From the NCBI GenBank assembly GCA_024734555.1, contig JANPWX010000033.1, positions 5,687,021 through 5,751,020 on the forward strand: a stretch of DNA of 64,000 nt, given 5' to 3'. The translations under genes and the position numbers were made by a program. The DNA is from Trochalopteron elliotii (taxonomy: Eukaryota; Chordata; Aves; Passeriformes; Leiothrichidae). Below, in pieces: positions 23,330 through 34,715 of the stretch (the first letter of the stretch is position 1; each line of letters starts with the position of its first letter). The notes beneath the pieces were generated by a model. That model was not told the origin of the DNA. It saw only the letters and a list, made by a program, of their open reading frames with translations, and searched no databases.

Positions 23330-24250
23330 GGATTCCCTAAAACTTCCCCACCGAGCTCCAAGAAACCTGGGACAGCTGGAAATGCAGGGACTGGATCATT
23401 GCTGGGTTTCTCAGGTCTAAAATTAATGCCATGAGCCCAACCCAGCAGCAGCACTGGGGATGAAAGCACCAGAGACCCCCACATTTCTCCACTAACACTG
23501 AGCTGGCAGCTGGAATATTCCTGCCCTATGAGCACCTCCCTTTCTCCAAATTCCTCTGGAATTCAGCAACTTCAACCACAAAAAACCAGTTGAGCAGAGC
23601 CCCCCAAATTCAGCTCTCCCAGAACCCAGCCCAGAGGGAAGGAGAAATCCCAGACAAACCCCTTCAAACATGGCACATCCCCAAAACTTCCCTGACAAGG
23701 AGCAAGCCCTGATAAGAAAATTCTGTGACCCTAAAACTTCCCCAGTGAGCTCCAAGAAACCTGGGACAGCTGGAAATGCAGGGACTGGATCTAAAATTAA
23801 CACAGACCAAGAGCCAGCAGCACTGGGGGTGAGAGCACCAGAGAACCCCACATTTTTCCCACTGACTGGAATATTCCTGCCCTGTGGACATTCCCCTTTC
23901 TCCAAATTCCTCTGGAATTCAGCAACTTCAACCACAAAAATAAACCAGTTGGGCAGAGCCCCCCAAATTCACTGGAGGTGACAGAGCCCATCCCAGAGGG
24001 AAAGAGAAATCCCAGACAAACCCCTTCAAACATGGCACATCCCAAAACCTTCCAAAATCAAACAATAAACCAAACAATAAACCACAGGAGTTGGGCAGAG
24101 CCCCCCAGATTCAGCTCTCCCAGCTGCTGGAGGATGGCAGAACTTGTCCCAGAGGGAAGAAGAAATCCCAGACAAACCCCTTCAAACACAGCTCATCCCC
24201 AAACCTTCCCTGACAAGGAACAAGCCCCGATAAGAAAATCCTGCGAGGCC
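23330..24250. repeat. Large tandem duplication, about 400-bp unit
   Basis: Two long copies and one partial copy share blocks. One block carries GAGCTCCAAGAAACCTGGGA (23350 and 23750 regions). The other carries CAGACAAACCCCTTCAAACA (near 23652, 24015 and 24172). The copies differ by small deletions and substitutions. Confidence 0.85.
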
Positions 24251-25059
24251 TTTGATGCTGCTAATGGCCATTACATAACTGCTGCTTAATGTCTGCGCTT
24301 AGCGAACGCTTCCCCCGTGGTTCATCTTGAAAGCTCCACTTCGCAGAAAATCACCGAGCGTTTAAAAACCCGACTCCGAGAGAGCGAGAGGGACTCGCTG
24401 GAGTTAATTACAGCAACGGGGCCACCCAGGCACGGCTGGAACAGCAGGATTTGGGGTTGGGAATGGAAGTTTTGGGGTCGCTCTGAGCGTGGCTTTAGAG
24501 ACCGGGCAAATTTTCCTGCTTGGGGTGCAGGAGAGGGTTTGGAACATCGGGATGTGGGGGTGGAATCACAGCCATCGATCTCTGCCGGGATGAGTAAACG
24601 CCACCGGAGCTGAGGACAGGGAAAGGGAGGTGGAAAGCCCAGGACTGAGCCGTGAGAGGCAGGAGCAGGACCTGAGGGATGATCCCTGCCTGTCTCGCCG
24701 ACAATCCGAGCGCGGGCAGCAGATGATTACCCCGAGATGTAATTACAGGCTCCATCTCCTCCCGCGGAGTTTGAGCTGCCCTAAGAGCTGGCCTGGGGCA
24801 TTTCCTCACCTCGGAGCCGCTGACATCTCTGACAGGAAAGATTTTTTTCCAGGCAAATTCCTCTTTTTCTGTGCTCGGTTTTCATCCTGGGGTTGCTCAG
24901 GTGTGTCCTCACCCCGGGAAGGGGCAGGGGAGCACCAAGGGGTGCCCCACATGATGAGCCAGGAGCCATCCCAGCTCCAGCAGCATCCCAGGATCATCCC
25001 AGGGTCCAGCAGGGAGAGCCCAGGGCTGGCAGCAGGCTCCAAAGGATCAGCCATTAGGG

Positions 25060-25325
25060 AAGTGGATTTATAGAATATTTTTAAATCTTCATAGAAGGTC
25101 CACATAGTATGCCTTTGTATGTAAACTTTGAGAAATGTTGACTCATGGAATAGGACAGATATTGTTAAGAGAGAAATGGAACTGGAAACAAGTTTTAAAG
25201 GATGGTCTTGTAAATAAGACAAAATACTTCAGGAAAAATAGAATTATGAAGGATGCACTGTAGTAGGACCCACGAGGGGTAATTTAAGGCATTTAATAGC
25301 TTTGATAATTCTCTACAAATCTATT
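25060..25325. mobile_element. AT-rich insert, possible LTR-derived repeat
   Basis: Composition changes sharply at both ends. The stretch contains ATTTATAGAATATTTTTAAA and GACCCACGAGGGGTAATTTA, unlike neighbouring DNA. I suspect an old LTR piece but cannot name it, and orientation is not assigned. Confidence 0.3.
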
Positions 25326-25574
25326 TCCCACAGAGCCAGGTCCAGGATTTATCCCGGGAGCTCAGGGGCCAAAAGCACCAGGAGCAAAGACAAACAGCAG
25401 CAGCACAGCCCAAACCAGGACTAAGAGCTTGGGCTGGGCTTAAATTGATCTGCTGGGCCTTGGGGGATCCCAGGTGAGGCTCAGCAGGGCAATGAAGGTT
25501 CATTTTCAGAGGGGCTGCTTCACACAACTGTCCAGCCTGGACAAACTCAAAGGAAATTTTGTCTCTTTAAAGCT

Positions 25575-25630
25575 GGGTTTGGTGATCCTGGAGGTGTTTT
25601 CCAGCCTTAACAATTCCATGATTCCAGGTC
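25575..25630 (+). mobile_element. CR1 LINE extreme 3' tail
   Basis: Short forward fragment with GGTGATCCTGGAGGTGTTTT, CCAGCCTTAACAATTCCATG and ATTCC, matching the CR1 tail. Confidence 0.7.
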
Positions 25631-26048
25631 CTGCCCATCCCCGATGTCTGTCCCAATCTCAGAGCTGCGTCGAAATTATTTTAATGCTTCTCACATCCAG
25701 TTTCTTATCTTAAAACCCTGACAAGGACTTTTTATCTCTGGGTTTCAGCAGCATCTCCATCTCAGCAGCCCCTGCCAGGGGTTGGGCTGTGCAGAGTGAC
25801 CTGAACTGTTTGGAGAGCTGGGAATTTGTTCTAAATCCTCCAGCTCTCAGAGTCAGGGATCTCAGGCAGAGCTAATCCAACCCACTCCCATCGTCATCCT
25901 TCAGGTGCAGCAGGAAAACACAAAAAGCTGCTCAAACCCTCAGGAAATTGCTGACAAACGGGATTTTTTTTTTTTTCCAGACAAAAAGTTCCCAGCTGGA
26001 CCCAGAGCCCTGCTGAGAGCTGGAAACAGAAAAATCCCCTGCTGGAAA

Positions 26049-26100
26049 AGGAAGAAAAAAGGAAGAAAAAGGTAGAAAAATAAAAAAGGAAGAAAAAGGT
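26049..26100. repeat. (GGAAGAAAAA)n-like purine repeat next to exon D donor
   Basis: Several diverged GGAAGAAAAA units end about 29 bases from the exon D donor, separated by a short T-rich run. In the transcript this region is pyrimidine-rich. Confidence 0.85.
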
Positions 26101-26129
26101 GAAGAATTTTTTCTTTTTGCTGTACTTAC

Positions 26130-26289
26130 ATGGCAAAATTCCTGTCGAGGAAGCACCTGTTCCTCAGCAGCCCTGCCCAGAGCTGGACCCCAACAATCCC
26201 AAAGATGAAGAAGACAAAGAAGCAGAGGAGGAGGACGTTGCCTAACATAGGCAGAGTGTCCAGCAGCAGCGTGACCAGGATCCTCATAC
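26130..26289 (-). CDS. CACNA1H: CACNA1H exon D: domain I, S4-S5 linker and S5 helix
   Basis: This 160-bp exon lies between a short acceptor (TTCTCCCCCAG) and the donor CAT/GTAAGT. The first two bases complete the Ser left open by exon C. It encodes the S4-S5 linker ([15 protein letters not shown]), which couples sensor movement to the gate. The S5 outer pore helix ([20 protein letters not shown]) and the start of the extracellular turret ([17 protein letters not shown]) follow. Linker and S5 look essentially identical to other vertebrate Cav3 channels. The first difference appears after RNRCFLD, where turrets normally vary. Fifty-two complete codons and matching phases on both sides support the borders. 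Just past the donor the intron, read in the sense direction, is U-rich and then (TTTTTCTTCC)-like. Confidence 0.95.
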
Positions 26290-26704
26290 CTGGGGGAGAA
26301 GGGAAAAAAACACATTAGGATGAGGAGAAATCACCATTCTCACCTTGGATGTGCAGCCAGGGCAGAAAAATCGGGATTTTGGTGTTTTCCCTTAAATCCT
26401 GAGGCTGAAAAATGCCAAAAAATGGGAAACAAGCAGCAATCCCCAGAGGGTGGATCCAAGGATGGGATTTCCAGGTGTTTTCCGTGGCATTCAAGGACAC
26501 ACAAGCTGCAAGGCAATTTTTCCTGGAGAAATGTCAGCCTCCGGAGGAATTGTTAAAATCTGGATTTGTGAACATTGCAGACTCCTCTCCTGGATCACAG
26601 AAATTGTTCCCCTGAAAACCACAGGGCTGGGGGTGGGTGGGAGCTGGGCCTCCACCACAGACAATTCCTTTTCCACGGAGAAACTCCTCTCCTTGCTGAA
26701 AAGC

Positions 26705-27090
26705 CAGCCATCTATACCAACATTCCCAGTCATCTATCCCAACATTCTCACCCATCTACCTCAACATTCCCACCATTCCCACTTGTCTATCCCAACATTC
26801 CTAGCTGTCTATCTCAACATTCCTACCTGTCTATCTCAACATTCCCACCCATCTATCCCACCATTCCCATCTGTCTATCCCAACATTCCTACCTGTCTAT
26901 CCTACCATTCTCACCAATCTGTCCCAACATTCCCACCATTCCCACCTATCCCAGCATCCCCATCCACCTATCCCAACAATCCCAACATTCCCAGCCATCT
27001 ATCCCAACATTCCCACCATTCCTATCTATCCCAACATTCCTATGAATCTATCCCACCATTCCCACCTTTCCTACCCATCTAATCTGTCCC
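26705..27090. repeat. 24-bp minisatellite, about sixteen diverged copies
   Basis: Units of the type CATTCCCACCCATCTATCCC with frequent CATTCCCAC half-units. The period is a multiple of three, so open frames rich in Ser, His, Leu and Pro arise but have no other gene signals. Confidence 0.92.
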
Positions 27091-27499
27091 AGCTTTCCCA
27101 GGCACTGCTGGCAGGAGCTGGGATCCCCTCCCGCCGCTCGTCCTGTGGATTTGCCGGGGGGAATCCCAGGGAGGCAAATCCCAGGGAACCAAGCAGGGCC
27201 GTCAGTGCGGCACGAGGGCATCCAGCAGCCCGGCCAAGAATTCCCAGCTAATTAATAATTAGGGATGAGTAATGACCTCTGCATCCAGAGCCCTGCAAGG
27301 TCCTCGTGCCCGGCCGGGCCTTGGCTCCGGCGCAGTTCCCGCTGCTGGCTCCGGATCCCGTCTGGAGCAGAGCCTGTGCCAGCCACCCCCATCCCTGTCC
27401 CTGTCCCTGCTGTCCCAGTGCCACCCTGAGGGAAGGGATGGAGCAAATCCCATCCTCTGGAGGGAAAGGGGGCTGGAATTCCTGGGGTTTGTTCCTGTC

Positions 27500-27590
27500 A
27501 CAGAATCATGGAATACCCTGAGTGGGAAGGGACGCACTGGGATTGTCAAATCCAGCTCTTGACCCTGCCCAGCTCTGTCACCCCCTGGGA
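27500..27590 (-). mobile_element. CR1 LINE 3' tail
   Basis: Starts with the typical CACAGAATCATGGAATACCC and GAGTGGGAAGGGACGCACTG, then GACCCTGCC. Reverse orientation. Confidence 0.72.
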
Positions 27591-27969
27591 GCAATCCCAC
27601 ATTTTCCTGGCAAATCCATCTTTGGAAAAGGAAAGACTCACTCAATCCCCACTGGAAAGATGACGCTGGGATTTTCTCCCCTTTTTTTTCCCCCCTCTCT
27701 CACTGATATCCTTCCTCTTTTTTCCAAAAATGGGTAAAATTTCTCTCTCCCCGTGCCAGACAATTTTTTTTTTCTGCTCAGCTCCTTTTGGTGTTTGGGG
27801 TTATTTAGTGGCATCATCCTGGAGATTGAATCCAGCTGTTCTCCAGCTCCCCCGGGCTCTCCTTGGAATGTCAAGTGTGCCACAGGAAAAGAGCATCATC
27901 AAGGCTGAAACAAGGAGCAGGATTTTCATTCCCATTCCATGGGATGCCTGGTTTAAAACCCACAGCAGA

Positions 27970-28340
27970 AAAGTAAAAATAAAAACTAAAAATAGAAATA
28001 AAAACTAAAAATGAAAAACTAAAAATAGAAATATAAATAAAAATAGAAATACAAATAAAAATAGAAATTAAAACTAAAAAGAAAAGGTAGAAATAAAAAT
28101 AAAAATATAAAAATTTTTAAAAACTAAAAAAATAAACTCAAATAAAAATAATATACAAATACATATAAAATAAAAAACAAAATTAAGAATTAAAATAAAT
28201 GTAAAAGTAAACATAAACAAAAAAATACACCTAAAAATAAAATAAACATTAAAAATAAAATTTAAAAAATTTACAAAAATATAAAAATAAACATTAAAAA
28301 ATATAAAAATAAATATAAAAATAAAGCAGGATTTGAAAAA
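27970..28340. repeat. A-rich simple repeat (AAATAGAAATAAAA-type)
   Basis: About 370 bases of irregular AAAAAT, AAACT and AAATAG units with almost no C or G. Confidence 0.95.
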
Positions 28341-30572
28341 AAAAAGCAAACAGCTCACTGACCACTACTAAAAAAAAATCCTTGACTCCAGCCCCTGCCA
28401 AGTGAATAAATTGCTGGAATTCTATTTTTCCCAGTGGTTTGGAAGGAATAATTTCTAATAGAAATGATGTTTTTATTGGCCAGGCTTCTTCTTGCTTTTC
28501 TTACCAAACTGCATTGAGCTGAAAGAATCTCGTGGGTGAATTTATTGTGCCTGGAAGGCACGAGCTGAGAGTGCTGGCTGGATCCCAGGGAAGAGCCCAG
28601 GAATCCCAGGGATAAATCTCCAGGTTGGTTCTCCATGTTTCCCTGGATTCAGCACCAGGTTCATCCCTTCTGCTGCAGCAGTAAATTTTATCTTGTGGAA
28701 AATCCCAGAGCTGGGAATGGCATGGATGGTGCTGGGATGGGCTGAAATTCCAAGGAAATTCCAAGGAATTCCAAGGAAACCCCTTGGCTGAGCTGTGGAT
28801 GAAAGGCTAAAAATGCAACCACAAAAATCCACCACAATCCCTTTTTTTTGGATGGATTTTCCCGTCCCTTCTCCACAGATTCTGGGACATTTTGGTCTGA
28901 AACAGCAAAATTCCTGATGTTCTGAGTGGGTGGCATTTGTGTTTCCCAGACAAGTGGGGGCTGGATTATTTGACATCCAGGAATAGGGGTATTTCTGGGA
29001 ATAATTCCTAGGAATCCTCATCCTGGTGCTCAGGTGTCCTTTGGTGGTGTCAGCACAGCGCAGCTGCTCCTCAGGCACCTCCACTCCAAACATGGATTGA
29101 ACCTTCTGGATTTCATTCCACAGAATATTAATAAAAAAATGGGATCTTTTCTATCACCTGTATGTTGGAAAAATAAGAAAATCCCACGGGAAGTGCAGTG
29201 AAAAAAGCTTGGAAGATTGTTTGGTGTCAGAGCTAAGGGAAACAAACACGAGTTGGACTCAGAGCAAAATTCCACCTAAAGCTGGAGTTGTTTGGATCCC
29301 TGGAGCTCGGTGTAAATCCTTCAATTCCCCTGGCTGCTGCCCTCAGCCCTGCTGAATCCCAGCTTGAGATTCCCACTATTCCATGGGAATAGGGAAGGGA
29401 TTTGGATTTGAAGGAGTTCAGAGGGAGCCTGACCCTCCTCCCAGCCTGGAGGGCTCCAAGCCCAGCCTGTGCCTGGGTCCCTCTGCTCCACCCCATCCCC
29501 AGAGCCCCAAATTCCAGAGGGAAATTTCCCTGAAGCTCCAAATCCCAGAGGGAAACTTCATGTTGTGCTTTCCAAAACCCTGGCAACAAAACCTCGTGAG
29601 GAAAACAAAGCTCCAAAGGGTTCCATGGCCCCTTTCAGCCTCTCTCTCTTTTTTTTTTTTTTGAGTCTTGTTTTTAACCAAGGACTGCACTGTGGAATTC
29701 ACTGCTTTTATTTCCTTGTTTTCCAGAAAAAAAAAATCCTGTGGAATTGGGAGCTCTGGAGAGAAATTTCCTGGGTCTAAACATCCATCTGTTCCCTCAC
29801 ATTTTCCTAGGAGGGCCTGTAATAAAAACCTTTCTGGGGGAGGTTGTTTGGCTGTCCCTGGATGTGCTGAATCCAAGATGTGGATTCAGCAGGATGTGGG
29901 GCTGGCTCACTCCAAGTGCTTCCCAACAGAACAGGAAATATCCCCTTTTTTTCTTTTTTCTTCCCTGTGATTTCCACACAATGCTGCAGCATTTTGATTG
30001 CAGTGGATTTGGGTTGGAAAAGGAAGGAATTGCTGTGGAATGAGCACCTTGCAAAGGATGGCTCAGCAGCTGGCGGATTCCAGCAGGGAATTATTCCAAC
30101 GTGGTGGCTTGGGTTTAAAATTGGATTTAGAAGCCAAGCAGCTGAAACCACTTGAAAATGGATTTAGGAGCCACTTGAACTCCCTGTTGAGGATGATCCC
30201 AATTTTGTTTCACGTGGAGCAAACCCTCCGTGGGGTTTCAGCAGCAAGGGAAGCTCCTGAGCTGCTAATCCCGAACATAAAAGTCATGGAAAGAGCTTAA
30301 ATCCCTGAGGAGGGAAAAGGAACCCAGCAGGGCAAGAAGATTCCTCTTGGAAATGACCTTTTCCCTCCCTTTGGAGGAACATTGTTTACTTTACACCACG
30401 AGCAGGGTTGTTTTCCTTAGGAAAGTCACAAAAACCTTGGAGAATTGCTCCGAGGGTCAATTCCCTACTCCCTTGCCCTTTGCTAACACCAATTATGATA
30501 ATGATGATCTCTAACTCGCCATTATAAATTAAATTAATTAATTTCCTCTCGTCAGCTACACAAAGCAGCCAG

Positions 30573-31156
30573 CCAGGTGTAGGAGGGGATATTCCCATGG
30601 TTTTCCAGTTTTCTCAGATTGAGCTCGGAAATTGAGGTTGGGGTGGGTTATTCCCATGGTTTTACAGTTTTCCCAAACTAAGCTCAGAAATTCAGGTGTG
30701 TGAGGGGGGATTTATTCCCATGGTTTTCCAGTTTTCCCAGACTGAGCTCAAAAAACCAGGTGGGAGGTGGATTTATTCCCATGGTTTTCCAGTTTTCCCA
30801 GACTGAGCTCAGAAATCCAGGTGAGGAGTGGGTTATTCCCATGGATTTCCAGTTTTCCCAGACTGAACTCAGAAACTGGGGTGAGTAATTCCCATGGTTT
30901 TCCAGTTTTCCCAGACTGAACTCAGAAACTGGGGTGAGTTATTCCCATGGTTTTCCAGTTTTCTCAGCTTGAACTCAAAAATCCAGATGTGGGGTGGGTT
31001 TATTCCCATGGATTTTCAATTTTGCCAGACTAAGCTCAGAAATTCAGGTGTGTGAGGGGGTTATTCTTATGATTTTAGAGTTTTCCCAGACTGAGCTCAG
31101 ACATCCAGGTGTGTGTGGGAGGGTCATTCCCATGGATTTCCAGCTTTCCCAGGGCT
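30573..31156. repeat. 53-67 bp minisatellite, about ten copies, next to exon C donor
   Basis: Each unit contains CCCATGGTTTTCCAGTTTTC and CAGACTGAGCTCAGAAA. The last unit stops about 12 bases from the GT of the exon C donor, so the array forms the first part of that intron. Confidence 0.94.
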
Positions 31157-31168
31157 GGTGTCACTTAC

Positions 31169-31266
31169 TGGGGACCCTGTTGATGGCCCTCAGGGGCCGC
31201 AGCACGCGCACGGTGCGGATGGCTGAGAGGCTGACGTTGTGTCCATCCAGGGAATATTCCATCATC
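31169..31266 (-). CDS. CACNA1H: CACNA1H exon C: domain I, S3-S4 loop and S4 voltage sensor
   Basis: This 98-bp exon is bounded by the acceptor CTGCAG and the donor CCA/GTAAGT. It encodes the end of S3, the short extracellular S3-S4 loop and the S4 sensor. The loop reads [14 protein letters not shown]. Its histidine corresponds to His191 of mammalian Cav3.2, known as part of a high-affinity zinc/nickel and redox site. Cav3.1 and Cav3.3 carry Gln here, so this residue is the best single argument for CACNA1H. The following Asn-Val-Ser is an N-glycosylation sequon shared with mammalian Cav3.2. S4 is [16 protein letters not shown], with arginines every third position as gating charges. Phases match exons B and D. 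A 53-67 bp minisatellite starts about 12 bases past the donor. Confidence 0.96.
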
Positions 31267-31401
31267 CTGCAGGGAAAAACAGCAAAGGGGTCAGGATGGG
31301 GGTCAGGGAATGGGAGTCTGGAAAAATTTCACTGCCTGCAAGCCCCAAGGGGTGTAAATTCACCCATCCTGTGCTTCCAGCCCCTCCTGTGGATGCAATT
31401 C

Positions 31402-31510
31402 CAGGTGCCTGGAAGTGTCCAAGGGGTTTGGGGCAATCAGGGATTGTGGAAGTTATCCCTGCTCATGGCAGGGGTGGAATGGGATGAGTTCTAAGATCTC
31501 TTCCAGCCTT
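31402..31510 (+). mobile_element. CR1 LINE fragment
   Basis: Forward piece with GTGCCTGGAAGTGTCCAAGG, then GTTATCCCTGCTCATGGCAG and TTCTAAGATCTCTTCCAGCC. Confidence 0.8.
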
Positions 31511-31589
31511 TACTGCTGGCACAGCAGGATTTTCCTTCCAGGATGTGAAACCTTCAAGGGAGCTGGAGAGGGGAACTCCAGCGGGAATT

Positions 31590-31860
31590 GTGGTGATGGG
31601 ACAAGGGGGAATGGGTTCACACTGAAAGAGAGGAAATATAGATGGGATTTTGGGAAGGAATTCTTGCCTGGGAGGGTGGGGAGGCCCTGGCACAGATTCC
31701 CAGAGAAGCTGTGGCTGCCCCTGGATCCCTGGAAGTGTCCAAGGCCAGGTTGGACGGGGCCTAGAGAAGCCTGGGACAGTGGAAGGTGTCCCTGCCAGTG
31801 AGATGATCTTTAAAGATTGGTTGGTCCCTTCCAACCCAAGCCATTCCATGATTCCCTGAC
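31590..31860 (+). mobile_element. CR1 LINE 3' end, well preserved
   Basis: Clear forward CR1 copy: GGTGATGGGACAAGGGGGAA, GGGAGGGTGGGGAGGCCCTG, GAAGTGTCCAAGGCCAGGTT, GGAAGGTGTCCCTGCC, and a tail of CCATTCCATGATTCC. Confidence 0.9.
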
Positions 31861-32028
31861 TCTCCAAGACAAGGAGCTGCTCCCGAGCTTTTCTCTCCTC
31901 CCAGGACCAAACCTGAATACCCAAACTAACAAAAAATGCACAAATCATTTGCTTTCCATTTGATTATTAAGAATAAAGAACATTTCCTCGTTGATTCTTC
32001 CTCCCCATTCCCCCTAAACATTTGGGAT

Positions 32029-32415
32029 GGATTGGCCCTCAGGAGGTGATTCCCTACACTGGAAAATGGGAGGCACAAAACTTTGGGATGTCTTGTGCCA
32101 TCAACAGCTCCCAAACCTTCAGCTGTCAAATCCAAAACTTATCCTGCAAGATCTCCAGGGACTGGATACACCAGGATGCCAAGTGTGGGGTCCTGTTATC
32201 AGAATCTGCCTGTAAATCCTCAATCTCTTGGGAATGTCCCAACAGAAACCTGCTGGAGCTGGGGATTTTGGATGGATTGGCACTTGGTAGGTGATTCCCT
32301 ACCCTGAAAAACAAGAGGCTTTGGGATGTTTTCTGCCATCAACAGCTCTCAAACCTTCAGCTGTCAAATCCAAATCATATCCTGGGAGCCTGGAATGTCT
32401 CCAGGGACAGAATGC
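32029..32415. repeat. 245-bp tandem duplication
   Basis: Blocks at 32029-32172 and 32274-32415 share AGGTGATTCCCTAC, GCCATCAACAGCTC and AAACCTTCAGCTGTCAAATC at about 80 percent identity by eye. Confidence 0.85.
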
Positions 32416-32935
32416 AGCAGGAGTCTCTGGATTCCAGCTCTCCTGAACAACATCCCTGCCACTGAGGAAATGCTTTCAACTCAGCTGCCGGGCAGACGGA
32501 GAGGCCACGAGTTCCACCGGGCTTGAAATGTTCCAGGGAACATTTCTGGGGTGAGGAAAACATGAAAGGACTCTGGGAGCTGGAAGGGACTTCAGACACT
32601 GTGCTGGAGGCAGGAGCTGTGTTTATTTTGTAGTTTCCTCGCTCCCTTTGGAGCTGCTGCTGCTGAGGCAAACCAGCTCCTCTGAGGAGGCAGAACGGGG
32701 CAAACAAATCACTTGTTTCCCTTCTTGTCACAAAAAAACTTCGGAATAACTTCAGCACACCCATTCCCTCACTGGAAAAAAGCAGCTTTGTTATTCCAAA
32801 TGGTGAGTTCCCTGCTGAGAACAGCTCCAGTTTTAGGAGCTGGATTGAAGGGCGGTGGTGGTGAGAGAGGTGAATCCCAACCCTCAGCACAGTTTCTCCA
32901 CCCCCAGGGCTACTCCCAGCTCCAGCCTGTCTTGG

Positions 32936-33335
32936 GAGAGATGGGAAATCATATCCCACGTATGGCTCAAAAACACCTTTCTGTAGAGAGCCCAGGGAAG
33001 GTGGGAAATCATATTCCAGGTACAGCTCAAGTCCACTAAAACCTGGAGATAGCCCAGGATCAGACAGAGAAAATGGGAAATCGTATCTCAGGTATGGCTC
33101 AAATCCACCAGAACCTTCTGGAGATGGCCCAGGGAAGGAGGGAAATCCTATCCCAGGAATGGCTCAAATCCACCAGAACCTTCTGGAGATGGCCCAGGGA
33201 AAGTGGGAAATCCTATCCCAGATTTTGCTTAAATCCACCAGAACCTTCTGANNNGGAAAGTGGGAAATCCTATCCCAGATTTTGCTTAAATCCACCAGAA
33301 CCTTCTGAAGATGGCCCAGGATCAGCCAGGGAATT
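32936..33335. repeat. 65-bp minisatellite, six or more copies
   Basis: Units carry GTGGGAAATCCTATCCCAG, then CTCAAATCCACCAGAACCTT and CTGGAGATGGCCCAGG. The array is broken by the three unknown bases at 33252-33254, so the true copy number is not known. Confidence 0.93.
33252..33254. other. Assembly gap (NNN) inside a tandem array
   Basis: Three N bases lie between two near-identical repeat units. A gap placed in an array usually marks unresolved repeat copies rather than exactly three missing bases. Confidence 0.95.
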
Positions 33336-34715
33336 GATTTTTCTTCTTCTCATCCCCAGCCTGAGGAATGGCACACTTGCAGTGGGGTCTCCTGCTGTTT
33401 TCATCCTTCTCAAATGTATTCCAGACGTGGAATGTGGGGGGAAAACCTTGGGAAACTCCCAAATGGCCTCACCAGCCACTTTCCCCCCCATTCCAACAGC
33501 AAAATTCCCAGTGCCAAAGCTGCCCCTGAGGATGAGCAGAGGGCTCAGGCCTTCTGCCTCCACGGGGTCCCCAAATCCTGGGTTTGGGGGATCTCTGAGG
33601 AGCTGAGGATTCTCTGCTCATCCTCAGGAGAGCTCACCCCACATATCCAACATGAAAACCCCCTCAGCTCCTGGATCAGAAACCTGATCCTGAGTTTTCT
33701 CTGCTCTTCCCCTACTGCTTCTCCCTTAAACACTGCAGCAGCTTTATAGGAAAACATAATTAAGGAAAAAATAATTAATAATAAGGTAATAAGGGTTGGT
33801 TGTTTTTGTTTTTTTTTGCTGTCCCTGATGTTCCTTGTCGGGCTGGAACTGCAGCCAAGTTCCAAGGAAGCTCGGCTCAGGAGAGCTCATGTTTTATTCA
33901 GAGCACTAAAACCGCTCCTAATTGTATTCCAGACAAATAACACGGCGCACAACAAAACCCCATTAGTGCAGGGAAGATGGCACAGCACTAATGCAAAGGG
34001 AAAAATGCCCCAACATATCCCAAGGATGTTTTAATTAACCCCGGGCTGGTCATTAGAAAGGCAGGAATTCAGAAGTCAGGCAGTAATTAAAGCTTTCCAT
34101 CCCTTGCCCAGGATGTAGTGAGCAGGTAGGAGAGCCTGGGCTTTCCAAAGCTCTTTATTTATTAGGAATAAAAAAAAAAAATTAAGTCTGAGCTTTGCCA
34201 AGCTTTTACTTCACTGGGTGATTCCCCGTGGGGGTGAGGGAAGTGGTGTCGAAAACAACAGGCTCATCCCTGGAGCTGTTTATTAACACATCCTGCACGA
34301 GCCAGCAGCTGGGGGAGATGGAATTAAGCTGTAAACCAGGAGGAGTTTGGAATTTGGGTGAACTCCCAGCTTTTCCCACTGAGATTTCAACCTTTTTAAC
34401 AGGGTTTTCTGCCTTCTCCTTGTTTGCCCCATCCCTGCCTCGCTCTGCTGGTGGCAGGAGTGGGGCTGAGATGATTTTTCTTTTTGGCCACAACAGCACT
34501 GGGACACTCTGGATCAGCTCAGGGTGTTTTAGGATTAAAGGATTGCTCCAAACCCCCCACAGCTCTGCCTGATATTCACAACCAACCCAGCGTGGTTTTG
34601 GGGTGAGGATTTAAAAAATCAGATTTGGTGTTCTGAAATCCAGCCAGGACAAGGCTTGGGTTTGGTTCCCTGGGGTTTTCCTGCCCTGGGATGGAGGGAT
34701 GAGGTGGTGACTGAC

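Larger units (their letters stand above)
18752..26129 (-). other. CACNA1H: Intron between exons D and E
   Basis: This 7.4-kb intron holds an LTR in the opposite orientation to the gene (21715-22216), a large tandem duplication (23330-24250), CR1 tails near 23025 and 25575, and an AT-rich insert (25060-25325). From 18760 to 21400 I see only unremarkable unique sequence with short A or T runs. No exon was recognised. Confidence 0.85.
26290..31168 (-). other. CACNA1H: Intron between exons C and D
   Basis: This 4.9-kb intron contains a 24-bp array (26705-27090), a CR1 tail near 27500, an A-rich tract (27970-28340) and a minisatellite ending next to the exon C donor. From 28400 to 30550 I see no recognisable element. 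Confidence 0.85.
31267..34715 (-). other. CACNA1H: Intron between exons B and C
   Basis: This 3.4-kb intron holds two sense-opposed CR1 copies (31402-31860), a 245-bp tandem duplication (32029-32415), a 65-bp array with an assembly gap (32936-33335), and unique sequence from 33340 to 34715 in which nothing was identified. Confidence 0.85.

Noticed and set aside
26450..27082. 210-residue Ser/His/Pro-rich frame
   Set aside because: A product of the 24-bp minisatellite, whose period is a multiple of three.
28640..28670. Half of a REST/NRSF (RE1) site, TTCAGCACC
   Set aside because: The second half-site does not match, so a functional RE1 is not supported.
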